Below, piece by piece: positions 32,869 to 41,107 of a stretch of DNA of 64,000 nucleotides (position 1 is the stretch's first letter; each line of letters starts with the position of its first letter). A model generated the notes under the pieces. It did no database searches. It was given only the letters and a program-made list of their open reading frames with translations, and was not told the DNA's origin. Origin of the DNA: CAMLJR01 sp964500675 (GTDB lineage Bacteria > Pseudomonadota > Gammaproteobacteria > Pseudomonadales > CAMLJR01). The position numbers were made by a program, and so were the translations under genes. The DNA is taken from NCBI GenBank assembly GCA_964500675.1, contig CAZCNY010000003.1, positions 301,500-365,499 of the forward strand, written 5' to 3'.

Positions 32869-34284
32869 ATGAAAGTAAAGTCTTTTGCTGGGCTCGCGGG
32901 GGCACTGATGTGCGTGCTCGTGTCATGTCTGGCTTTTGCCGACGATGCCGCCCCCGCGGCGGAAACTGCAGCGCCAGCTGCGGCCGAAGCTGCTCCTGCT
33001 CCCGAAGCCGCGGCTCCCGCTGAAGCTGCACCAGCTGCTGCGGCCGCACCGAAGCTCGATTCGGGTAATACCGCTTGGATGCTCACATCCACAGCGCTGG
33101 TTCTGTTGATGACGATTCCTGGCTTGGCGCTGTTCTATGCCGGTATGGTGCGCACGAAAAACGTCCTTAGTGTAATGATGCAGTGCTTTGCGATCACTGC
33201 ACTCGTCACGATTCTGTGGGCCGTATATGCCTATAGTCTCGCGTTCAGTCCGGGCACAATGATGAACGAGCTGGTAGGCGGTACATCCAAGTTCTTCATG
33301 AAAGGCGTTGATGTGGCCGCGCTTTCGGGCACGATTCCGGAAAGTGTGTTCATGTGCTTCCAAATGACCTTTGCGATCATTACGCCGGCCTTGATCGTCG
33401 GAGCATTTGCTGAGCGCATGAAGTTTTCCGCTCTGCTGGTGTTCATGACGCTGTGGTTGACTGTCTGCTATGCGCCGATCTGCCACATGGTTTGGGGTGG
33501 TGGTTGGTTGGGCAGCAAAGGCATCCTCGACTTCGCCGGCGGCACCGTGGTGCATATCAATGCCGGTATTGCGGGCTTGGTCTGCGCGCTGGTGCTGGGC
33601 AAGCGTAAAGGGTATCGCGAAACGGCAATCAAACCCAATAACATCGGCTACACCTTGATCGGTGCTTCGATGCTGTGGGTCGGCTGGTTCGGTTTCAACG
33701 CCGGTTCGGAGCTGGCAGCGGATGGCGTCGCTGGCACTGCAATGATGGCAACTCAGATCGCTACCGCTGCTGCTGCGTTGGGCTGGATGTTCGCCGAATG
33801 GCTTATCGGTGGTAAGCCCACCATTCTCGGTATCGCTTCGGGTGCAGTGGCCGGTCTGGTCGCGATCACTCCGGCTTCGGGTACCGCAGGTCCGATGGGT
33901 GCGATTGTTATCGGCCTTGCCGCGGGTGTGTTGTGCTACCTCTCTGCAACCAAATTGAAAAATGCCATCGGCTATGACGATTCACTCGATGCGTTTGGTG
34001 TGCACTGTGTCGGCGGCATCATCGGTGCGTTGCTGACGGGCGTGTTTGCGGCGCCTTCGTTGGGTGGCTTCGGCACGGTCGGTGCTGCTGGTGGCAACGG
34101 CTTCGGCGCGCAATTTGGCGTTCAGTTGACCGGCGTGCTCACCACTTTAGTGTGGTCTGGTGTCGGCAGCTTCATCCTGCTGATGATCACCAAAGTCCTC
34201 TGCGGCGGGCTGCGTGTTTCCGAAGAGGAAGAAGCCGAAGGTCTCGATCTGGCGTTGCACGGCGAACAGGGCTATCACCTGTAA
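32869..34284 (+). CDS. amtB: Ammonium transporter AmtB with Ala/Pro-rich N-terminal segment
   Basis: 471 residues. The signal peptide MKVKSFAGLAGALMCVLVSC-LAFA is followed by about 38 Ala/Pro/Glu residues (positions 25-62) before the first channel helix at SGNTAWMLTSTALVLLMTIP. Eleven transmembrane helices follow; the twin channel histidines are seen in APICHMVWGGG and LDAFGVHCVGGIIGALLTGV. The low-complexity segment would lie in the periplasm ahead of helix 1 and is longer than in E. coli AmtB. The trimer takes up ammonium and is gated by GlnK, encoded on either side here. Shine-Dalgarno AGGAGA is present. Confidence 0.96.
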   Translation: MKVKSFAGLAGALMCVLVSCLAFADDAAPAAETAAPAAAEAAPAPEAAAPAEAAPAAAAAPKLDSGNTAWMLTSTALVLLMTIPGLALFYAGMVRTKNVLSVMMQCFAITALVTILWAVYAYSLAFSPGTMMNELVGGTSKFFMKGVDVAALSGTIPESVFMCFQMTFAIITPALIVGAFAERMKFSALLVFMTLWLTVCYAPICHMVWGGGWLGSKGILDFAGGTVVHINAGIAGLVCALVLGKRKGYRETAIKPNNIGYTLIGASMLWVGWFGFNAGSELAADGVAGTAMMATQIATAAAALGWMFAEWLIGGKPTILGIASGAVAGLVAITPASGTAGPMGAIVIGLAAGVLCYLSATKLKNAIGYDDSLDAFGVHCVGGIIGALLTGVFAAPSLGGFGTVGAAGGNGFGAQFGVQLTGVLTTLVWSGVGSFILLMITKVLCGGLRVSEEEEAEGLDLALHGEQGYHL

Positions 34285-34320
34285 GTCGATATACTCGCAG
34301 CATCTTTCTGCGAAAACCGC

Positions 34321-34357
34321 AATCGGGCAGACCGAAAGGTCCGCCCGATTTTTTTAT
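34321..34357 (+). terminator. Rho-independent terminator after amtB
   Basis: AATCGGGCAGACC (34321-34333) pairs with GGTCCGCCCGATT (34338-34350) around GAAA with one mismatch, followed by seven T. It separates amtB from the second PII gene. Confidence 0.88.
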
Positions 34358-34506
34358 GAACCTTGCATTGAAGTGCGCGTGTTAAAACGTGACATATTTT
34401 AATTCTGGCGCTTTTATTTGTGCATCGCACTGCTTGCAAGCGCGTAGCGGTCTGGGCCAAACTGAAAGCGGTTGATTAACGACAGTGCTTCCCACGGAGA
34501 CCACCG

Positions 34507-34845
34507 ATGAAACTCGTGACCGCTATCATCAAACCATTCAAGCTCGATGACGTGCGCGCTGCGCTCTCCGATATTGGCGTCCAAGGCGTGACGGTGACTG
34601 AAGTCAAAGGCTTTGGCCGCCAGAAAGGGCATACCGAACTGTATCGTGGCGCCGAATATGTCGTCGATTTTTTACCCAAAGTAAAATTGGAAATTGCAGT
34701 GGCCGATGGCGTGGTTGAATCGGTCATCGAGGCAATCACGAAAGCTGCGAACACAGGGAAAATCGGCGATGGCAAAATTTTTGTGTCGCCGCTCGAACAG
34801 GTCATCCGCATTCGCACGGGTGAAACCGGAGAGGATGCAATTTAA
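34507..34845 (+). CDS. glnK: Second P-II protein (GlnK/GlnB paralogue)
   Basis: 112 residues, differing from the upstream GlnK at only about ten positions (for example I8 for V, A18 for E, V29 for I, P94 for T). The T-loop and Tyr51, B-loop and C-terminus are identical. GGAG precedes the ATG. It lies beyond the amtB terminator, with no clear sigma-54 site in the 220 bp gap, so it may be expressed differently from the first copy and fill the GlnB role. Close identity of protein but drifted codons points to an older duplication held by selection, or gene conversion. Confidence 0.93.
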   Translation: MKLVTAIIKPFKLDDVRAALSDIGVQGVTVTEVKGFGRQKGHTELYRGAEYVVDFLPKVKLEIAVADGVVESVIEAITKAANTGKIGDGKIFVSPLEQVIRIRTGETGEDAI

Positions 34846-34866
34846 CTTCCGCTCGCTCGGATTTCG

Positions 34867-35640
34867 TTAATTAAAGAAACTCAACAAAACTTCATCCGGC
34901 ATTTGGTTGCAGCCGCTTAGGAATGCAGCCAAATAATCGGTCCTGCTATTCATCCCGCTCAGTACATTTAAATTTTCAGCGATATGATCGTCAAAATTTT
35001 TGTGTAAGAATGCGTAATGTTGATGCATTTCTTGAAGCGGCGCGTCAGACGAGTACTGCGTATCGAACACCAGGCGGCAGCGCAGCACAAAGCTTGCTAC
35101 CGCTTCTGCGGTTTCCAGTGCGGTCTCCTCGCGGTAATTGAGATGCGGTAGTTGGCGCTTGAAATATTCTGCTTGAATTCCGCTCGTGCGATTTATTTCG
35201 ATTCCGTCCGTGGAAAATAGTGGCGTGCTGTCGAGGCCGCAGCTCGGGGATCGGCTTTTCCAGAGATAGCCGCAGAGGCAATGCTTACTCGCCATGTTTT
35301 GCAGTGACAGTGCTGCGAAGCTTTGTAATGCCGATGTGACATCCAGCGCGTGATCTTCTCGCCCCAGCGCTCGTATGCGACCTGTGCTGATCTCGATCAA
35401 CTGCACCGGCGGTCGCGGTACACCCAGTCCGGCACCCATCTCGGGGCAGATCGGCAGGAGATTTAACTCCTTGCGCAATAATGGATAAGCCGGCAGCAGC
35501 TTGTCGGCGCCGTCGTAGCGTACCTTTTCGCCCGCGAGGCAGGCGCTAACCGCAACAGCCGTGCGCTGTGCGGCGCTGCGAGAATCAAAGAAGCGCGATG
35601 GCCGAAAATTACAGGGCACTGCTGTTAAAAAATTGACCAT
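34867..35640 (-). CDS. DUF523 family protein (TudS-like thiouracil desulfidase)
   Basis: 257 residues. DUF523 core: VSACLAGEKVRYDGADKLLP, ICPEMGAGLGVPRPPVQLIE and WKSRSPSCGLDSTPLF. These three cysteines bind the Fe-S cluster in TudS desulfidases, which remove sulfur from 2-thiouracil. After about residue 170 there is an extra 85-residue tail (RCRLVFDTQYSSD, then YAFLHKNFDDHIAENLNVL) in the place where some homologues carry DUF1722. I cannot tell whether it is a worn-down DUF1722. A full DUF1722 gene (ybgA) is elsewhere in the window. Convergent with the second PII gene. Confidence 0.83.
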   Translation of the reverse strand: MVNFLTAVPCNFRPSRFFDSRSAAQRTAVAVSACLAGEKVRYDGADKLLPAYPLLRKELNLLPICPEMGAGLGVPRPPVQLIEISTGRIRALGREDHALDVTSALQSFAALSLQNMASKHCLCGYLWKSRSPSCGLDSTPLFSTDGIEINRTSGIQAEYFKRQLPHLNYREETALETAEAVASFVLRCRLVFDTQYSSDAPLQEMHQHYAFLHKNFDDHIAENLNVLSGMNSRTDYLAAFLSGCNQMPDEVLLSFFN

Positions 35641-35796
35641 AACAAATCGCTGGATGTAAGCAGATAAAATCTAGAAGCAAAAAATCTAAAAAAAAACTTT
35701 TTCGGACATTTGCAGTAAATTGAGTTTGATCTATATATTCCCAGCGTTTCCACATCATCGCTAGTTCAAGGCTCTAGCATTACAGGGGTTGATCTG

Positions 35797-36105
35797 ATGG
35801 GCAAGTTTGATAACCAAGATGAAGAGATGGACGACTTTGAGGGAGCGGATGAGCAGGAAGCTGAAGAGGACGGTGATGAGACCGAAGCGGCTGAACCGTC
35901 AAGCGAAAGCGCGGGGCCTGCGGTCAATCACGAAGAGATGCCTGAAGAGCGCACGGTAGCGTCGCGGCAAAAATTGCGCGATGAAATGTCGAAAGAAATT
36001 GAAGAGTTTCTCGCGCGCGGTGGCAAGATTGATCAAATCGAGCCCAACGTGACGGCCGATCCACCGCGCAAGCCGGATAACGATTACGGTAGCCGCCCCA
36101 TCTAA
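35797..36105 (+). CDS. sutA: RNA polymerase-binding regulator SutA
   Basis: 102 residues. A highly acidic, disordered N-terminal half (DEEMDDFEGADEQEAEEDGD) is followed by a short helix (KLRDEMSKEIEEFLARGGKI) and the diagnostic C-terminus IEPNVTADPPRKPDNDYGSR-PI. This matches P. aeruginosa SutA, which binds RNA polymerase and raises ribosomal and housekeeping transcription during slow growth. The stop overlaps the convergent yigB stop by 4 bp. SutA is restricted to a subset of gammaproteobacteria, which helps place the organism. Confidence 0.93.
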   Translation: MGKFDNQDEEMDDFEGADEQEAEEDGDETEAAEPSSESAGPAVNHEEMPEERTVASRQKLRDEMSKEIEEFLARGGKIDQIEPNVTADPPRKPDNDYGSRPI

Positions 36106-36809
36106 ATTGAAGCGATGATTCGGATTATGGCAGCTGGCAACTCGGCCAGCTGCGATATCTCCTGCGACGGCGGGTCCCCGCCGCTCCAAACTAAACCCCG
36201 CCGGTTAATCCAGATCGTGTGGATGCCTAAACGCTGCGCACCGCGCACATCGTTCTCTGCGTCATCGCCGATGTGAATGCACTCGTGCGGCTCGCATGCG
36301 GAGAGCGCGAGTGCGCGCAGAAAAGGTTCGGGATGTGGCTTGGCGCGTTCGAGCTGTTCGGCGCTGATGGCAAAATTAAAATAGCGATCGAGTCCGACGC
36401 GGGCGATATCGAAATTGCCGTTAGTGATCGCGCCCAACACATAGTTGTTGGTCAGTTCAAGCAGTACTTGTTCAGCGTCGTCGAATAATTCGATATCGTG
36501 GCGTGCGCGCAAAAAAGTCGCAAACGCCTGTTCGATGAGTGCCTCGATCGCTTGATCGGTAATGCCTACCTGCCGCATCGCGATATGCAAGCCGCGAATG
36601 CGCAGCTCGGTGACACGATGCGCTAAATGCGGATGCTCGCGCGCAATCTGCAATCGAATATCGCGCAGTTCGTCGCGGGAAAAGCGCGCGGTTACGGCGG
36701 GAGCGTGTTGCTGCAACCACGCGTAGGTGATGGCTTCGGCGCGCACCAGTACAGGGGCAAATTCCCACAGTGTGTCGTCGAGATCGAAAGTCAGCAGACG
36801 AATCGCCAT
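36102..36809 (-). CDS. yigB: HAD-superfamily hydrolase YigB (FMN/sugar phosphate phosphatase)
   Basis: 235 residues. HAD motif I is LLTFDLDDTLWEF (nucleophile Asp9), motif II lies in LGAITNGNFD, motif III is the Lys of ERAKPHPEPFL, and motif IV is HIGDDAENDVRGAQRLG. YigB is known to dephosphorylate FMN during riboflavin synthesis. It lies 52 bp downstream of the DUF484 gene. In many gammaproteobacteria xerC separates these two genes; it is not here. Confidence 0.9.
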   Translation of the reverse strand: MAIRLLTFDLDDTLWEFAPVLVRAEAITYAWLQQHAPAVTARFSRDELRDIRLQIAREHPHLAHRVTELRIRGLHIAMRQVGITDQAIEALIEQAFATFLRARHDIELFDDAEQVLLELTNNYVLGAITNGNFDIARVGLDRYFNFAISAEQLERAKPHPEPFLRALALSACEPHECIHIGDDAENDVRGAQRLGIHTIWINRRGLVWSGGDPPSQEISQLAELPAAIIRIIASI

Positions 36810-36861
36810 TTTGGGTGCGCTCGTTGCCGCTATGTTATGAGGTTAAAAGCCTGTTCACGAT

Positions 36862-37557
36862 TCAAAAAGTCTGCTTGAGATATTTTGGCAGCAAACGATT
36901 CAGTACTTCGGCGATGTAGCCGAGAAACAGCGTGCCCATGCTGGAGCGAAAATAATTGGCGTCGGTGCTCGCAATCGCGAGTACGCCGAGCGGATTGCCG
37001 TAGCTCAGCGGCACCACCGCCGCAGAGCCGATTTGACGCGTGTGATCAGGAAAAAGAAATTGGACTTCTTCCGGGCGCAGCGAGCCGCACATCGCCTTGC
37101 TGCTTTTGAGCAGGCCGTCGATCTGTGCGCGCGCGTCGGTTAACGTCACCACGCGTGCACGCACGCCGCGGTGTAAATTCGGGTTGCCGATCAGCACAAT
37201 GCTGGCGAAATCGATTTGAAAATCGTTCTGCAAACTGTTGACGAACGTGTCGGCGATTTGATCGAGCGTCTGTGCTTCGATGAGACGCAGCACCAGCTGT
37301 TTAGTCTGTTCAAATAAACGATCGTTGACGCGTGCATTCTCAAGCAAATTATTCAAGCGATGGCGCATATCCATGTTGCGTTCGCGCAGAATCGACACTT
37401 GGCGCTCGAGCAGCGATACCGCGCCGCCAGAGGGGTGGGCGACTTCGATGTCGGTGAGCAGATCGGGGCGTTTTAAAAAGAAATCGGGATGCAGTCGCAG
37501 ATACGCGGCGATTTGTTCGGGATGTAAATCGACGGAGTTTTTATCGAATGCTTCCAC
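36862..37557 (-). CDS. DUF484 family GAF-like protein
   Basis: 231 residues from a GTG start (VEAFDKNSVDLHPEQIAAYL); no other start keeps the conserved N-terminus. The segment LHPEQIAAYLRLHPDFFLKR is the family signature. A coiled region (LLERQVSILRERNMDMRHRL) then leads into a GAF-like C-terminal domain (FASIVLIGNPN, SAAVVPLSYGNPLGVLAIAS). Function is unknown; it is conserved beside dapF and xerC in relatives. Upstream dapF is 102 bp away across an A-rich stretch with direct repeats of TCTCAC. Confidence 0.88.
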   Translation of the reverse strand: MEAFDKNSVDLHPEQIAAYLRLHPDFFLKRPDLLTDIEVAHPSGGAVSLLERQVSILRERNMDMRHRLNNLLENARVNDRLFEQTKQLVLRLIEAQTLDQIADTFVNSLQNDFQIDFASIVLIGNPNLHRGVRARVVTLTDARAQIDGLLKSSKAMCGSLRPEEVQFLFPDHTRQIGSAAVVPLSYGNPLGVLAIASTDANYFRSSMGTLFLGYIAEVLNRLLPKYLKQTF

Positions 37558-37659
37558 GCCAGACTCTCACAAAAAAAATGCGCAAAAAAAGCTCTCACCC
37601 AAAAAGTTCTCACAGAAACAAACTCCATGAGAGAGCACAGTTGTTATTGTTGCCGATTG

Positions 37660-38490
37660 TTATAATTGAATGTGCCCTTCGAACACCGTGGTTGCCGGTC
37701 CGGTCATCATAACGGGCTGATCTTCGCCGCGCCACTCGATCTGCAGCGAGCCGCCCGGCAGATTGACCTGCACTTCCCGCCCCAATAAACCGCGCAATTG
37801 TCCGCTTACCACCGCAGCGCAGGCGCCTGTCCCGCAAGCCAGCGTTTCGCCGACACCGCGTTCAAAAACACGCAAATTGATTTCGCTTGACGATAATACT
37901 TGCATAAAGCCGACGTTCACGCGCTGCGGAAAGCGTGCGTGCGTTTCGATTTTTGCGCCGAGCGTTGCGACCGGCGCGCTGAACGTATCGTCGACCAACA
38001 AAACCGCGTGCGGATTGCCCATCGATACCGCGCCGATTTCGTAACTGTGTCCGTCCACACCGAGTGTGTATGCAGCGGCGCGCTCGGGAGCAATAAAAGG
38101 AATTTCATCAGGTGTCAGCACCGGCTTACCCATATCGACGCGTACCTGTTTATTGCGCGTGATGTGCAATTCGATGACGCCGGCTTTGGTTTCGACGCGC
38201 AGTTTATCCTTGCCGCTAAGCTTATTGTCGCGCACATAGCGAGCGAAGCAGCGCGCGCCATTGCCGCATTGCTCAACCTCGCCGCCGTCGGCGTTAAAGA
38301 TGCGATAGCGAAAATCGACGTCGGGACGCCCCGGCGGTTCGACCACGAGCACTTGATCGCAGCCGATACCGAAATGGCGGTCCGCCAATTTGCGCACGTG
38401 CCGATCCTTGAGCAGAAAACGCTGCGTGATCAAATCGAGCACGACAAAATCGTTGCCGCACCCGTGCATTTTGGTAAAGCGTAACAGCAT
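37660..38490 (-). CDS. dapF: Diaminopimelate epimerase DapF
   Basis: 276 residues. DapF converts LL- to meso-diaminopimelate for lysine and peptidoglycan. The catalytic cysteines are in GGEVEQCGNGARCFARY (about residue 75) and GETLACGTGACAA (about 219). The N-terminus LLRFTKMHGCGNDFVVLDLI matches the family and fixes ATG 38490. Upstream lysA makes the next enzyme, so the pair covers the last two steps to lysine. Confidence 0.96.
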   Translation of the reverse strand: MLLRFTKMHGCGNDFVVLDLITQRFLLKDRHVRKLADRHFGIGCDQVLVVEPPGRPDVDFRYRIFNADGGEVEQCGNGARCFARYVRDNKLSGKDKLRVETKAGVIELHITRNKQVRVDMGKPVLTPDEIPFIAPERAAAYTLGVDGHSYEIGAVSMGNPHAVLLVDDTFSAPVATLGAKIETHARFPQRVNVGFMQVLSSSEINLRVFERGVGETLACGTGACAAVVSGQLRGLLGREVQVNLPGGSLQIEWRGEDQPVMMTGPATTVFEGHIQL

Positions 38491-38583
38491 CGCTCGTAGT
38501 CCGGTCGTGCGCTTCGCCGCGAGCGCTGGTTGAGCGAGGGGTCGAATCCGCACAATCGCTGCGACGCGAACACCGCAGTAAAA

Positions 38584-39834
<1,251 letters not shown>

Positions 39835-39847
39835 CGATTGGCCTGCG

Positions 39848-39973
39848 TCAGGATTGCGATTGCGGCGCGGAGTTGGCGGGCGGCGTGTCATCGCTCGGAA
39901 TGAACAGTGGACCTTTTTGCCCGCAGCTGCACAGCAATGTGCAGAGCAATACGAGGAATAACGCTGCGCGCAT
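39848..39973 (-). CDS. lptM: LPS translocon maturation lipoprotein LptM (YifL)
   Basis: 41 residues: a hydrophobic signal (MRAALFLVLLCTLLCSC) with the lipobox cysteine followed by GQKGPLFIPSDD, the CGxKGPL(Y/F) signature of LptM. It is an outer-membrane lipoprotein that assists LptD disulfide maturation. The reading frame is open further upstream, but only ATG 39973 gives a lipoprotein signal. First gene of lptM-lysA-dapF-DUF484-yigB; a perfect TATAAT -10 lies on the minus strand at 40005-40010. Confidence 0.88.
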   Translation of the reverse strand: MRAALFLVLLCTLLCSCGQKGPLFIPSDDTPPANSAPQSQS

Positions 39974-40082
39974 GATCGATCTCCGGCTCGCAATCAAAGT
40001 GGCGATTATAACTGTGCCGCTGTCGTTGTTATACTGCGGCGGAAATAATGTGCTGTCCGCTGGGGAGTCCGCTGTGCAAGCG

Positions 40083-41102
40083 ATGAGTAGTTCGCGATCG
40101 AAACGTAATTGGTTGTGCAAATGCTTGCAATGGGCGGTTGGTGTCAGCGCCTGCATCGCGCTGCCGGTGTGCGCCGATGCACTGCTCGATGAACCGCTTG
40201 CACTGAGCGAGCGCGCCCCGCTCACACAGCGATTTAATTTGCCCGCGATGCGAAGCGGTGAGTTGTTGCCGCAAGGCGGTGTCGAGTGGCGCGGCGGTAT
40301 CGATGTCGCCAATAACTTCGTGCGCGAAAAAAAAGGAACCGAAGGGCTGCTGCTCGATGGCGAATCGCAGCGCTATGAATTGAATGTCCGCTACGGGCTG
40401 AACTCGCAGTGGGAAATCGGCGCGATGGTGCCGTGGATTTCCTATAACGGCGGCGCGCTCGATAATTTCATCGAGGGCTGGCATCGCACGTTTGGTTTAC
40501 CCAGCGGCGACCGCACCAAATACCCGACACGCCAACTGCAATTTCTCTATCTGCGTAATGACGGTACCGAACTGAATTTCGATCGCGCCGAAGCAGGCTT
40601 CGGCGATACGCAAGTGCAACTCGCCAACCAAGTATTACAAACGTCGCGCGATAGCGTGGCATTGATCGCGACATTGAATCTGCCGACTGGCGACGATAAA
40701 AAACTCACGGGTTCCGGCGGCACCAGTGCGGGTATTCTATTGGCGGCTACGCACTCGGACTGGTTCGACTTACCGCTTGCGCTGACGGCAAACCTCGGTG
40801 TGCAGAGTTTGCCGCGCGGCGATGTGCTCGGCGATCGCCAAAAAAATTCTGCATGGTTCGGTTCGGGTGAAATTGCGTGGGTGGTAGCCCAGGATTGGCG
40901 CTTGCGTGCGCAAATCAACATGCACAGCGCCATTTACAATAGTGCGCTGACAGCGCTCGGCTCGACTTCGACGGAATTATTGCTCGGCGGCACCGTGCGT
41001 CTATCGCCGCGCTGGGCGCTCGATGCTGTGATCGGTGAAGATATTGCTGTTGAAACCGCGCCCGACGTGACATTGCAAATTGCGCTCAAAGCGCGGTATT
41101 AA
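40083..41102 (+). CDS. DUF3187 family outer membrane protein
   Basis: 339 residues from ATG 40083, giving a basic N-region (MSSSRSKRNWLCK) and signal core ending LPVCADA. Beta-barrel-like strands follow (YELNVRYGLNSQWEIGAMVP, DSVALIATLNLPTGDDKKL, LALTANLGVQSLPRGD), and the protein ends in IALKARY with a terminal aromatic. It matches DUF3187, a family of predicted outer membrane barrels of unknown function. Longer starts overlapping lptM were rejected. It occupies the place where relatives have cyaY between lptM and cyaA. Convergent with cyaA by 5 bp. Confidence 0.8.
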   Translation: MSSSRSKRNWLCKCLQWAVGVSACIALPVCADALLDEPLALSERAPLTQRFNLPAMRSGELLPQGGVEWRGGIDVANNFVREKKGTEGLLLDGESQRYELNVRYGLNSQWEIGAMVPWISYNGGALDNFIEGWHRTFGLPSGDRTKYPTRQLQFLYLRNDGTELNFDRAEAGFGDTQVQLANQVLQTSRDSVALIATLNLPTGDDKKLTGSGGTSAGILLAATHSDWFDLPLALTANLGVQSLPRGDVLGDRQKNSAWFGSGEIAWVVAQDWRLRAQINMHSAIYNSALTALGSTSTELLLGGTVRLSPRWALDAVIGEDIAVETAPDVTLQIALKARY

Positions 41103-41107
41103 CAGGG

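Noticed and set aside
34285..34506. Sigma-54 promoter before the second PII gene
   Set aside because: TGGCGC near 34406 has no GC at the required ten-base spacing; no credible -24/-12 pair was found.
39974..40082. Longer start for the DUF3187 protein overlapping lptM
   Set aside because: Only ATG 40083 gives a proper signal peptide; the upstream frame runs through the lptM promoter and start.
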